Of a stretch of DNA of 64,000 nt, positions 38,401-45,672 are shown piece after piece; the stretch's first letter is position 1, and each line of letters starts with the position of its first letter. The translations under genes were made by a program, and so were the position numbers. The stretch is taken from NCBI GenBank assembly GCA_016927595.1, contig JAFGMI010000013.1, positions 1 to 64,000 of the forward strand, read 5' to 3'. The stretch is from Melioribacteraceae bacterium. GTDB taxonomy: Bacteria; Bacteroidota; Ignavibacteria; Ignavibacteriales; Melioribacteraceae. Under the pieces are notes generated by a model, which did not search any database, was not told the DNA's origin, and worked only from the letters and a program-made list of their open reading frames with translations.

Positions 38401-39207
38401 CCCCTGCCGTTCTTCGGAAGCGATCTTAAAAAAGTGAATGAACTCTATAATCCTAATGCAGAGGATCAGAACAGAAACCTTGCAAACGCATTTGTCGAAG
38501 GGCTCGAGTCGTTCCCTCTGTTATCGAGTATTCCCATATTAAAAGATGTGGCAAAGTACGTCCCGCGACCTAATTGGCGGTTTTCGTGGTCGGGACTTGA
38601 AAAACTACCTATTCTCGACGGTATTGCCAAGCGTGCCAGACTGGATCATGCATACAGCTCGACATTCATTGAAGGGTGGAAAGTGAATGTTGACGGTAAA
38701 AAGGAAATTCAGTCGCAGAAAATAAGTTACGGGTTCACCCCCTTAATCGGGCTGGATTTGACTTTCGCCGAATTATGGGGCGGTGATTTGAGTGCTAATG
38801 CCAAATACAATGTTAAAACCAATTATGATCTGGGCGTAGCAACGAAAAACGTAACCGAATCTTTATCGCGTGATATCAGCATTACTGCAAGTTTTAAAAA
38901 GTCAGGTTTCGAAATTCCATTGTTCGGTCTGTCATTGAAGAACGATATTGAAATATCTTTTTCCTATTCATTAGGTAAGAACTCGGTTATAATTTATGAA
39001 CTGGGCGAAAACTTTACCGAGGAAGGCAAACCTCAGGACGGAACCACACGTACTACAATGGAACCCCGTATCAGATATGTTATGAGTTCTCGGGTTACAT
39101 TATCACTTTTCTATAAGCGTACATCGGTCGAACCCGAGGGAGCTTCAAGAATTCCCCCTACAACGACTAATGAAGCCGGACTGGATGTTAATATATCTAT
39201 TCAGTAA
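32431..39207 (+). CDS. sprA: SprA, type IX secretion outer-membrane translocon
   Basis: A giant 2258-residue exported protein with an N-terminal signal region (FIPLLFSFPVILLTLGF). It has repeated SprA motifs (GNVSLQTSPLVGGSEALFG and YIDDFEGAKRTIPVG), a very long series of beta-strand segments, and a low-complexity Glu/Arg/Thr-rich stretch (about 1805-1845). SprA (Sov) forms the very large 36-strand barrel through which T9SS cargo crosses the outer membrane. The ATG was preferred over an in-frame TTG at 32404; neither has a clear Shine-Dalgarno. It heads a tight operon whose second gene is PorX-like. Confidence 0.95.
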   Translation: MTYRGKWFIPLLFSFPVILLTLGFTFPGSEKLNVPKQNISEQNQRSLFEIITEELSDSTDKAASDTTQILDTTFSEAAARRLAGQIDTTIVDSMKIDSTARLKFFRYNREDKPYVAIEQKKKSSFFAYPSSQNYKRTVELDSTGQYVFIKEKVADSYDKIYLKLELDEYIKMKLDAQKREMWEKKGYEYELNTDQNDLGQFISDITNIEIPLPSAGFLSIFGPNIIRLRINGSVDIHGAWRNETTEGLTASRLGNTRNEPDFSQQVQISVNGTIGDKLKINADWNTERTFEYENQLKIVYDGYEDEIVKKVEAGNVSLQTSPLVGGSEALFGIKSQFQFGPFSLTALASQKKGEVKEVNVSGGSEKQTFEIHAYDYSENHYFLDTIYASSRADLNFFNRYYGSAVFSPTDQTEFWRIKDIEVWKSTTGIVDKSKERQANAYIRFPDGGRRPVDKIPLDSDLRDSTKQSAPGIQEIGTRFIPLQKDIDYSLQEYVGFISFRTQIQPTDVIAAAYRIEGPSSSSEDDLVFGEFIDEIPDSALIVLKLIKPQNLVPAYREAWKLQLRNIYPVGGRDIKEEGFTLDILFRKEGEEPRNDYDGAKLLPIFGLDKTDASGSSANPDGAFDFVPGRTVLPITGEIIFPVLEPFGKFIVESSLPDDLEYRTVYDTSKTFARQDNEKDKFLISGEYSASVTSVYNIGFNVVENSVRVQLNGRDLKEGPDYVVDYNIGQITIRNDAALVPGADLKISYEQNDLFSLASKTLLGLRGIYEFDKTTKLGFSFLNLNQKTLSDKVRIGEEPLNNTIYGVDFESDIDLPFITKALDNLISTRANSALSVKGEFAYMSPDPNTKKSTISSDNEESIAYIDDFEGAKRTIPVGINYTGWKDLSPPFVGTAAELETYMSTKAKTFWFNILPSDVDVNAIWPEKAVSRKEQQVTVLDFVFRPGERGMYNNFPDIDANYAANWGGMMRPLSSTASNLIEENIEFIEFWFLPKEVPANAKLYIDIGKISEDVIPNGKLDTEDPDNNDNLEDESQDRGIDYISDANEDGSESVTDKAGDNFRIVPGSQIVDDYRNINGTEGNAQLTDIGRFPDSEDLNRNFTLDRLDSYFRYEISLDTSFANPYRVGGGGRKGAWYQFRIPVREFTEAIGDPDLQIIEFFRIWAIGLTEELHLRFAELNFVGNQWQKNLKIPGVDENDEVLSISTINLEDNPEYDSPPGVKRERDRSKPDEEVFKNEQSLQIKIEQLEDSTYREAVKYLFRPLDLFDYKQMKMFIRGDENFIVPGNISHYIDSTDYASEVYFRFGSDETNYYEYRQPLKFNESEGAKGWDEIAIVFDALTAIKEKRSQDTSAAVFLDPVPGKPGHFYGISGNPSLTRVTYFTVGIYNPPDKGTPLEAVSGEFWINELRVLGADDTPGWAYSVSTSLKVADLLNVSFNTRKTDPYFHKLNDRFGDRIDKESWSINSNIDLMKLIPADMEGSNLKLTYSHSENFSSPLYKPGTDILVEAAAEAAANPDSVRKEAQNVSIKDTWTLSNIRIRIPTEAWYINETINNLTFGFTYNKSFTRTPTVLNNKSWVWDAKADYSLTFGKENYFLPADIPFIGDLISLFDDYKNTKIFFTPQNFSTNLSAKRNWSFTQSRTIGRQPDIQRDFTAARGLSFNWNITEGGFLNLGFDYNLNITSSLTHLLTENDRERSEAEIWNEIFSGNFFGKDNNYQQQFTFKTNPSLPSFLNLNRFFKVNFGYRVTYNWKNNFQQEELGKSASYNSSLNAGVNIRLQSIMDQMLGDDAKETAQKTTTINRRAQPRRAERRQNENEQVKDEEEKTEEDGPAPTDSTAAAEDGESGIMKALGTIKLGLKYLLFDYEQIAVNFTSSNQYGGAGLLSEGTGFSNFWGIRQSDVDGPGRLFQLGLSNELGRRAPGGTMQDKFSQKNKLTFKTSRPLWENAKIDINWDLDWSYNKSTTLRTDSLTGDITITNVASTGNVDRTFFSMPLPFFGSDLKKVNELYNPNAEDQNRNLANAFVEGLESFPLLSSIPILKDVAKYVPRPNWRFSWSGLEKLPILDGIAKRARLDHAYSSTFIEGWKVNVDGKKEIQSQKISYGFTPLIGLDLTFAELWGGDLSANAKYNVKTNYDLGVATKNVTESLSRDISITASFKKSGFEIPLFGLSLKNDIEISFSYSLGKNSVIIYELGENFTEEGKPQDGTTRTTMEPRIRYVMSSRVTLSLFYKRTSVEPEGASRIPPTTTNEAGLDVNISIQ

Positions 39208-39237
39208 TATTATTCAGTTAAGATTTTACAGGTTAAT

Positions 39238-40809
39238 ATGAAGCAAAGAAAAATACTTTGGGTTGATGACGAAATTGAGTTGCTTAAATCGCATGTGATT
39301 TTTCTTACCAACAAAGGTTACGATGTTTCTACAGTCACAAACGGGCAGGATGCCGTTGATAAAGTAAATAATGAATCTTTCGATGTGATTTTTCTCGACG
39401 AAATGATGTCCGGTATGGGCGGATTGGAAACCTTAGCCAGAATTAAGGAAATAAACAGCACGGTTCCGGTGGTTATGGTAACGAAGAGCGAGGAAGAAAG
39501 TCTGATGCATGATGCCATCGGAGGAAAAATCAGTGATTATCTTATTAAGCCGGTTGTCCCTTCTCAGCTTTTAATGGTTTGTAAAAAACTTCTCGATAAA
39601 AAGCAGATATCAGGTGAATATGTTGCAAAAGATTATCTTCAGGATTTCAATAAAATTGCGCAGAGTCTTTTGGGACACCTGGACTATGCCGACTGGATCG
39701 ATATATACCTGAAACTTACGAATTGGGAACTTGAACTCGACAGACATTCTGAAGTCGATTTGCGGCAGTCTTTGATTGATCAGAAAAAAGAATGCAACCA
39801 GGAATTTTCAAAGTTCGTTGAGAACAATTATAAAAAATGGATTGACAATATCGGAGATTATGAAACACCTGCGCTTTCACCGGAAATAGCCGAGAAATAT
39901 GTTTTCCCTGAACTGATTAAGTCCGAAGGTCCGGTCTTTTTCTTCGTTCTCGATTGTCTGCGTCTGGATCAATGGCTCGTAATGGAAAAACAGCTCACGG
40001 ATTTATTCAAGATTGAAAAAGATTATTATTATTCAATATTACCAACAGCTACTCCTTATTCACGCAATTCACTATTCAGCGGTTTATTCCCCCTGGAGAT
40101 TGAGAAACAGTATCCCGATCTGTGGAATAATATGAAAGACGATGAACGCAGTATGAATAAATACGAGAAGGAATTATTCGACAGACTTCTGCAGCGGAAA
40201 AAAGTGAATCTTAAAAGTGAAATGAAATACATGAAAATCATCGATCCCGAAGTGGGAAGATCTTTTGAACAGAATATAGGTTCACACAGTAAGACCAGCC
40301 TGATGGCTGTAGTGGTAAACTTCCTCGATATGATTGCACACGGGAGATCGGATTCCGACCTTCTTAAAGAAATTGCACCCGACGAAGCTGCCTACAGATC
40401 GTTGACTTCGAGCTGGTTTGCTCATTCATCTCTGCTGGGAATGTTCAGAAAAATTGCCAATATGCCGAAGGCGAAAATCATACTCACAACTGATCATGGA
40501 AGTATACGAACTCTTCGCGGTGCAAAGGTGCTCGGCGACAGGGAGGCATCGACCAACCTCAGATTTAAGTTCGGCAGAAACCTGAAAGCGGATGATAAAA
40601 ATGCAGTTTTTATTAAAGACCCTGAGGATTACAAATTACCGAACAGAGGATTGACAATTTCTTACATTATTGCGAAGGAAGATTATTATTTTGTTTACCC
40701 TACGGATTATCATAAATATTTAAGCTATTACAAAGATTCATTTCAGCACGGCGGTATTTCAATGGAAGAAATGATTTTGCCGGTAGTTACCATGGAGAGC
40801 AAAGCTTAA
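39238..40809 (+). CDS. porX: PorX-type response regulator with PglZ phosphatase domain
   Basis: A 523-residue protein: a receiver domain (1-120) with acidic D10/D11 and phospho-acceptor D54, a helical linker, and a C-terminal PglZ/alkaline-phosphatase-fold domain (about 200-520) with the metal-site stretches FVLDCLRLDQW and TTDHGS. In Porphyromonas gingivalis PorX, with the sensor PorY and the sigma factor SigP, controls T9SS gene expression. It lies 30 bases downstream of sprA, which supports the same job here. No porY-like kinase is adjacent. Confidence 0.92.
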   Translation: MKQRKILWVDDEIELLKSHVIFLTNKGYDVSTVTNGQDAVDKVNNESFDVIFLDEMMSGMGGLETLARIKEINSTVPVVMVTKSEEESLMHDAIGGKISDYLIKPVVPSQLLMVCKKLLDKKQISGEYVAKDYLQDFNKIAQSLLGHLDYADWIDIYLKLTNWELELDRHSEVDLRQSLIDQKKECNQEFSKFVENNYKKWIDNIGDYETPALSPEIAEKYVFPELIKSEGPVFFFVLDCLRLDQWLVMEKQLTDLFKIEKDYYYSILPTATPYSRNSLFSGLFPLEIEKQYPDLWNNMKDDERSMNKYEKELFDRLLQRKKVNLKSEMKYMKIIDPEVGRSFEQNIGSHSKTSLMAVVVNFLDMIAHGRSDSDLLKEIAPDEAAYRSLTSSWFAHSSLLGMFRKIANMPKAKIILTTDHGSIRTLRGAKVLGDREASTNLRFKFGRNLKADDKNAVFIKDPEDYKLPNRGLTISYIIAKEDYYFVYPTDYHKYLSYYKDSFQHGGISMEEMILPVVTMESKA

Positions 40810-41238
40810 TTGAAAACTATTGAAGAATTTATTTCGGAGAATGAAGAACAAACAAGAGATTTTGCCGCCAGTTGTATATCCATTTTCAAGCCTGGTGATA
40901 TAGTTGAATTGTCAGGAAATCTTGGCGCAGGTAAAACATTTTTTGTTAAATCATTTTGTGAGTTAAAAAATATTCCGAATGCTAACAGCCCGAGCTTTGC
41001 GATTGTTAATGAATACGCTGGTAAAGAGAAAATTTATCATTTCGATTTTTACAGGATAAAAAAAAACGAAGAATTAATCGAAATTGGATTTTATGATTAT
41101 ATTAATGACGAATCTGCAATTACATTTATTGAATGGGGCGATTTGTTCGAGGAATTACTTCCTTTATCCAGGTACGTAATAAAATTCGGTTTACTTGATA
41201 ATACTAAAAGAAAAATTTCTTTGTTAAAATATGAATAA
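40810..41238 (+). CDS. tsaE: TsaE, tRNA t6A-synthesis ATPase
   Basis: A 142-residue P-loop ATPase with Walker A GNLGAGKT (36-43), the family stretch NSPSFAIVNEY and the HFDFYR motif. With TsaB and TsaD it attaches threonylcarbamoyl to A37 of ANN-decoding tRNAs. The start is a TTG immediately after the porX stop, and the 3' end overlaps tsaB by 8 bases, so translation is coupled along the operon. Confidence 0.95.
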   Translation: MKTIEEFISENEEQTRDFAASCISIFKPGDIVELSGNLGAGKTFFVKSFCELKNIPNANSPSFAIVNEYAGKEKIYHFDFYRIKKNEELIEIGFYDYINDESAITFIEWGDLFEELLPLSRYVIKFGLLDNTKRKISLLKYE

Positions 41239-41881
41239 CAGAACACCGATACTGGCGCTAGAAACATCCGGAGAATTGTGCAGTGCCGCAGTACTGCTTA
41301 ATGAAAACAATTACTCTGAAGTTACAATTAAACAAAAACATGTACACAGCCGGAAATTATTTGCGGTCATTGATCAGTCGCTTCAGAATTGCAGTGTTAA
41401 TAAAAGAGATATAAAAAGTATTGCTGTATCGATCGGACCAGGATCATTTACCGGATTAAGAATCGGTTTATCCGGCGCCAAGGGTATAGCGGCGGGACTG
41501 AACATTCCCATAATTCCGGTGCCAACATTTGATGTTTGCGCTTATGAAATATTTGAGTATAATCCGCATATTAAAAAACTGGCTATTGTTGGTAAAGTAA
41601 ATACTACTGAATTGTACTTTAAAGAGTTCAGCATCATAAATCAAACAAATCTAAATGGATTTGACTTAATGCTGATTAATCAAAGTGAATTAATGCTGCA
41701 TGGGGGAGAGCTAACGCTTTTCGGAAACTATGATCATGATTCGGTGAATAAAACAGAATCTCCAAGGGCATCCTCTGTTGCTAAATGGGCTTATATTTTT
41801 GGTGAAGATTTGTTAACTTTTAACTTTGATTATCTTGAACCCGATTATGTTAAAAAATTTGTTGTAAAGGCGAAAAAATGA
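41231..41881 (+). CDS. tsaB: TsaB, tRNA t6A-synthesis scaffold subunit
   Basis: A 216-residue ASKHA-fold protein with the TsaB hallmarks ILALETSGELCSAAVL at the N terminus and SIGPGSFTGLRIGLS (about 67-81). It activates and bridges TsaD and TsaE in synthesis of t6A37. It overlaps tsaE by 8 bases and the next gene by 4 bases (ATGA). tsaD is not in this window. Confidence 0.95.
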   Translation: MNNRTPILALETSGELCSAAVLLNENNYSEVTIKQKHVHSRKLFAVIDQSLQNCSVNKRDIKSIAVSIGPGSFTGLRIGLSGAKGIAAGLNIPIIPVPTFDVCAYEIFEYNPHIKKLAIVGKVNTTELYFKEFSIINQTNLNGFDLMLINQSELMLHGGELTLFGNYDHDSVNKTESPRASSVAKWAYIFGEDLLTFNFDYLEPDYVKKFVVKAKK

Positions 41882-42609
41882 GAAAATTAGGCTTTTTAGG
41901 GTTACTTTTTTTTATTTACGTTCATTTGGCGGCACAAATTGTAGCTCCAAAAATTTCGGTACTTGAAGACAGTTATGATTTTGGGAAAATACCCGAGGGT
42001 GAAACTGTAAATCATGAATTTAAGATAGTTAATACCGGCGGCGATACGTTAAAAATTCTTAATGTAAAAGCATCGTGCGGCTGTACCGCTGCAAAACCGG
42101 ATAATGACTTGTTGCTTCCCGGCGAAACCACAAGTATTAAGGTATCGTTTAATTCGACACGCCGTTACGGACAGCAGAGAAAATATGTTTACGTTTTTTC
42201 AAATGATCCCGAAAATCCTCAGATAAGACTAATGTTTTCGGCTGTTGTGGTTGCTAATACTGAAAAGAGCAAAGGCTCATTAAGCGGTCCGAGACTTTCC
42301 CTTTCGAAGAATCAACATAATTTCGGAAATGTTAAAGAAGGAGAGGTTGTTTCTTTGAGCGTTTATTATAAAAATAATGGTACGAAAGAACTGGAGATTT
42401 CTCGTGTAAAAAGTTCCTGCGGATGTACCGCTACCGTTCTGTCCGATAAAATTCTGAAACCCGGTGAGTCCGGATCTCTGAAGATTGATCTCGATACATC
42501 CGACAGAAAAGGTCAATTTACAAGAACAATTACCCTGTTCACCAATGACTCGGTACAACCGAAACAGACAATAACATTAATTGTAAACATAGTAGAACGG
42601 AATTCTTAA
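41878..42609 (+). CDS. secreted protein with two DUF1573 domains
   Basis: A 243-residue protein with a signal peptide (1-20, HLAAQ) and two tandem DUF1573 Ig-like domains (about 28-120 and 138-240). Each has the signature (K)xSCGCTA and a closing FSNDPENP or FTNDSVQP. The paired Cys of each CGC could form a disulfide or bind metal. DUF1573 proteins are abundant in Bacteroidetes but their role is not settled. The gene overlaps tsaB at ATGA and accD by one base, an odd place for an exported protein. Confidence 0.9.
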   Translation: MRKLGFLGLLFFIYVHLAAQIVAPKISVLEDSYDFGKIPEGETVNHEFKIVNTGGDTLKILNVKASCGCTAAKPDNDLLLPGETTSIKVSFNSTRRYGQQRKYVYVFSNDPENPQIRLMFSAVVVANTEKSKGSLSGPRLSLSKNQHNFGNVKEGEVVSLSVYYKNNGTKELEISRVKSSCGCTATVLSDKILKPGESGSLKIDLDTSDRKGQFTRTITLFTNDSVQPKQTITLIVNIVERNS

Positions 42610-43448
42610 TGGGCTGGTTTAAAAGATCAAAACAAAAAATATCTCCTGAGAGTCAGAAGCGTGATATTCCCGATGGTCAGTGGGTTAAGTGTAACGACTG
42701 CGGGGAAATTATACATAACAAACAACTTGAAATTAATCTTTGGGTTTGTCATAAGTGCAACTATCATTTTAGAATCGGTGCGGACGAATATGTTTCAATT
42801 TTAATGGATGATAATTCCTTTAAGGAAACAGATAAAAAAATGAAGTCAGGGGATCCTCTTGTATTTGAAGATACGAAAAAATATAAGGACAGGATAAACA
42901 GCACCATTAAAAAGTCGGGTTTATATGATGCCGTTAAAACTGGCACGGGTAAAATAAACGGGATCAAAGTTTCGTTTGCCTGCATGGATTTCAGATTTAT
43001 CGGCGGCAGCATGGGCTCGGTGGTAGGAGAAAAAATTGCTCGCGCTATCGACCGCGCTTATAATAATAGAATGCCGATGGTAATAGTATCCCAGAGCGGG
43101 GGCGCTAGGATGATGGAAGCCGCATTTTCCTTAATGCAGATGGCAAAAACCAGCTCGAGGCTTGCAAGATTATCCGAGGCAAAATTACCGTATATTTCAA
43201 TTCTTACCGATCCAACTACCGGAGGTACCACTGCAAGCTATGCAATGCTGGGAGATGTAAATATTGCAGAACCCAATGCACTTATAGGTTTTGCCGGTCC
43301 CAGGGTTATTAAAGAAACGATAGGCAAAGATTTACCGGAAGGATTTCAGCGGTCGGAATTTTTACAGGAGCACGGATTCATTGATATCATATCGGAAAGA
43401 AAAGACCTGAAAAATAAACTGGCACAGGTGCTGACCTATATGAGTTAA
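42609..43448 (+). CDS. accD: acetyl-CoA carboxylase carboxyltransferase subunit beta
   Basis: A 279-residue AccD with the N-terminal zinc ribbon C28, C31, C47 and C50, followed by the crotonase-like carboxyltransferase core with [11 protein letters not shown] and [12 protein letters not shown]. It makes malonyl-CoA from carboxybiotin and acetyl-CoA for fatty-acid synthesis, together with AccA. The biotin ligase gene is just beyond the convergent cysteine desulfurase gene. It is the last gene of the sprA operon. Confidence 0.96.
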   Translation: MGWFKRSKQKISPESQKRDIPDGQWVKCNDCGEIIHNKQLEINLWVCHKCNYHFRIGADEYVSILMDDNSFKETDKKMKSGDPLVFEDTKKYKDRINSTIKKSGLYDAVKTGTGKINGIKVSFACMDFRFIGGSMGSVVGEKIARAIDRAYNNRMPMVIVSQSGGARMMEAAFSLMQMAKTSSRLARLSEAKLPYISILTDPTTGGTTASYAMLGDVNIAEPNALIGFAGPRVIKETIGKDLPEGFQRSEFLQEHGFIDIISERKDLKNKLAQVLTYMS

Positions 43449-43450
43449 TT

Positions 43451-44614
43451 CTACTTCCGGAAATTACTCATCATCTTTTTAATTGCTTCAAGGGTGTAAT
43501 CGATTTCTTCTTTTGTGTTTGCGGGATTAAAAGAAAACCGCAATGTGCCGGAAGCATCACCTGCAGATCTGCCCATGCCCAATATTACATGCGACGGTTT
43601 TAACGTACCTGAAGTACATGCAGCTCCGTTTGATGCAGCAATTCCATTCAGATCAAGATACATGAGCATTGCTTCCGCATCATTATTAAAAAACTCTTCG
43701 CGGAATGTGATGGATAAAATGTATGGTGATCCGTCAGATGGAGTATTTATTGATACTTCTTCATTAAAAGCATTCTGAACTGATTCCCTGAAATATGTGT
43801 TCAGCGCTCTGACAACTTCATAATTTGATTTCATATCAGATGCTGCTAATTTTACCGCCTCTGCAAGTCCCATAATCCCGGCTACATTTTCAGTTCCGCC
43901 TCTACGGTTCCTCTCCTGCGGTCCGCCGTAGATTAAAGGACTAAGCGGTGTGCCGTTTTTCGCGTATAAAAAACCTACTCCCTTTGGTCCGTAAATTTTG
44001 TGTCCCGAAGCCGCCATCGAACTAATGTTAAGTTTCTTAACATCAATATCTGTTTTTGCAAAGCCCTGCACAGCATCAATATGAAAGAAAGAATTTTTCC
44101 CTGAAACAATTTCCGAAATTTTTTCAACATCATTAATCGCACCGGTTTCGTTATTTGTGTGGATAACAGCGACAAGCGACACGGAATCATTAAGGCTATT
44201 AACTAATTCATCAATCTTAATTTTTGACTGATTATCAACTCCAATAAGATTAGTAACGAAACCTGACATTGAGAGTTCCTTCAAACTGTCAATTACCGCA
44301 TGATGTTCTACAGATGTTGACACTAAACCAGTCCTGCCGGATTCTTTATACTCAGTTTTGCTTATTCCAAATAATGCAAAATTATTGGCTTCGGAGCCAC
44401 CGCTTGTAAAATAGATTTCACCTGGATCAGCATTTATAAAATCAGCAATAACTTCACGCGCCTCCTCAATATCTACCTTAACGGTTCTGCCGAAAGCATG
44501 AATCGATGACGGATTGCCGAAAGACTCGGTAAGGTAGCGAATCATTTTTTCCCGTACTTTTGGATGTACCGGGGTTGTAGCCGCATTGTCGAAATAAATT
44601 TTTCTCTTTTCCAT
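43451..44614 (-). CDS. cysteine desulfurase (NifS/IscS family)
   Basis: A 387-residue PLP enzyme. The PLP-binding Lys is K206 (SGHKIYGPKG), other PLP contacts lie in TSGGSEANN and the HH of SVEHHAV, and catalytic C333 sits in AACTSG. It is a group I (NifS/IscS-type) enzyme that takes sulfur from cysteine for Fe-S clusters and thiolated tRNAs. The birA stop lies 5 bases upstream, so the two genes are probably co-transcribed. No iscU or nifU is adjacent; sufE near 24.6 kb could be a partner. Confidence 0.94.
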   Translation of the reverse strand: MEKRKIYFDNAATTPVHPKVREKMIRYLTESFGNPSSIHAFGRTVKVDIEEAREVIADFINADPGEIYFTSGGSEANNFALFGISKTEYKESGRTGLVSTSVEHHAVIDSLKELSMSGFVTNLIGVDNQSKIKIDELVNSLNDSVSLVAVIHTNNETGAINDVEKISEIVSGKNSFFHIDAVQGFAKTDIDVKKLNISSMAASGHKIYGPKGVGFLYAKNGTPLSPLIYGGPQERNRRGGTENVAGIMGLAEAVKLAASDMKSNYEVVRALNTYFRESVQNAFNEEVSINTPSDGSPYILSITFREEFFNNDAEAMLMYLDLNGIAASNGAACTSGTLKPSHVILGMGRSAGDASGTLRFSFNPANTKEEIDYTLEAIKKMMSNFRK

Positions 44615-44619
44615 AAGCC

Positions 44620-45387
44620 CTATCTGATTGAGACGTCGCCGGTGAGTATAGTCTCAACTCCTTCTCTGGTTTTCAACATTAAAAAACCATTATTATCAAT
44701 ATCTTCAAATATACCGTACTTTTCTGCATCACCTTCAACTATTCTTATTTTTTCGCCGATTAACCTGCTTCTGCTTTTCCAATCATTCAACACTTTTTGT
44801 TTGTTGTTTTTTAAGTTTTGGAGCATTTCTTCAAAAAGGTTTAATACTTCGCTTAAAAGCCTTTCACGGCTAACCTGTTTTTTTAATTCCATTCGCACTG
44901 AAGTGGGTCTGATATTAAACTTCCCCGAGAAATTAGGCTGGTTGACATTAATACCGATGCCTACTACAACCTTCTCAAGTTTATTCCCTTTGGTTATTGA
45001 TTCTACCAGGATGCCGGCAATTTTTTTATCTTCAACCAGTACATCGTTTGGCCATTTTACATTTACATCCAGCTGGTAAAGGTTCTCAAAAGCCTGGACA
45101 ACTGCAACCGAAGTACCCAGAGTTAAAAGCTGAACGTTCTTAATATTGACCAGATTATTAATTAAAATGGAAAATGTGAGAGCCTGCTCCTTTGCGGCTG
45201 TCCAGTCGCGCTGTTTTCTACCCCTTCCTTGCAACTGATATTCGGATAATACAACTGTTCCAGGATCGGTATTAACCTCGGTTTCCAATAGGTAAGAATT
45301 TGTAGAATTAACTTCTTCAAAATAAATGAAATTTCTTCCAATTATTTCAGTATCAAGCTTAATATCAAACTCTTCAATATTAAACAA
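44620..45387 (-). CDS. birA: biotin--[acetyl-CoA carboxylase] ligase
   Basis: A 255-residue biotin protein ligase with GRGRKQRDW (54-62), the biotin/AMP loop, and KWPNDV (111-116) with the following KKIAGILVES. The C-terminal SH3-like domain is present. The N-terminal helix-turn-helix of E. coli BirA is absent, so it should be a ligase only and not a repressor. It biotinylates AccB, linking it to accD about 1.2 kb away. It is divergent from dnaK. Confidence 0.94.
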   Translation of the reverse strand: MFNIEEFDIKLDTEIIGRNFIYFEEVNSTNSYLLETEVNTDPGTVVLSEYQLQGRGRKQRDWTAAKEQALTFSILINNLVNIKNVQLLTLGTSVAVVQAFENLYQLDVNVKWPNDVLVEDKKIAGILVESITKGNKLEKVVVGIGINVNQPNFSGKFNIRPTSVRMELKKQVSRERLLSEVLNLFEEMLQNLKNNKQKVLNDWKSRSRLIGEKIRIVEGDAEKYGIFEDIDNNGFLMLKTREGVETILTGDVSIR

Positions 45388-45412
45388 ATTATACTCCTTT
45401 TAGTTAGTAAAT

Positions 45413-45448
45413 TGACAAAAATGCATTATTTATTAAATATTTTTGTCA
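45413..45448. promoter_or_regulatory. perfect inverted repeat in the birA-dnaK gap
   Basis: TGACAAAAAT (45413-45422) and ATTTTTGTCA (45439-45448) are exact reverse complements 16 bases apart. The second arm overlaps TATTTTTG (45438-45445), a perfect -7 element, and an ATTG precedes the first arm. A separate 10-bp palindrome ATTGCGCAAT follows at 45451-45460. It looks like an operator over a promoter. It is not a CIRCE element. Confidence 0.45.
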
Positions 45449-45672
45449 TAATTGCGCAATATGCGTCAAGTCAAAATTTAAAATAAAAATTAATCTTTTT
45501 ATAAGTTATTATAAAACAACTATTTACAAACTATGAAAAAATGGCATATTTATTGTAAAAAGTGTATGATCATTATTTTCTGAATAAATGTCAGATTTTA
45601 TTTTTTACACTACTGAATATATCAGAAACAGAAATTAAATGAAAAATAAATAAATAAAAAAGGAGTTATAGA

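Noticed and set aside
44564-45079. 171-codon open frame on the plus strand
   Set aside because: Antisense to birA and the start of the cysteine desulfurase gene; Phe/Ser-rich shadow composition.
45388-45672. CIRCE heat-shock operator before dnaK
   Set aside because: No TTAGCACTC-N9-GAGTGCTAA match; the inverted repeat present has a different sequence and spacer.
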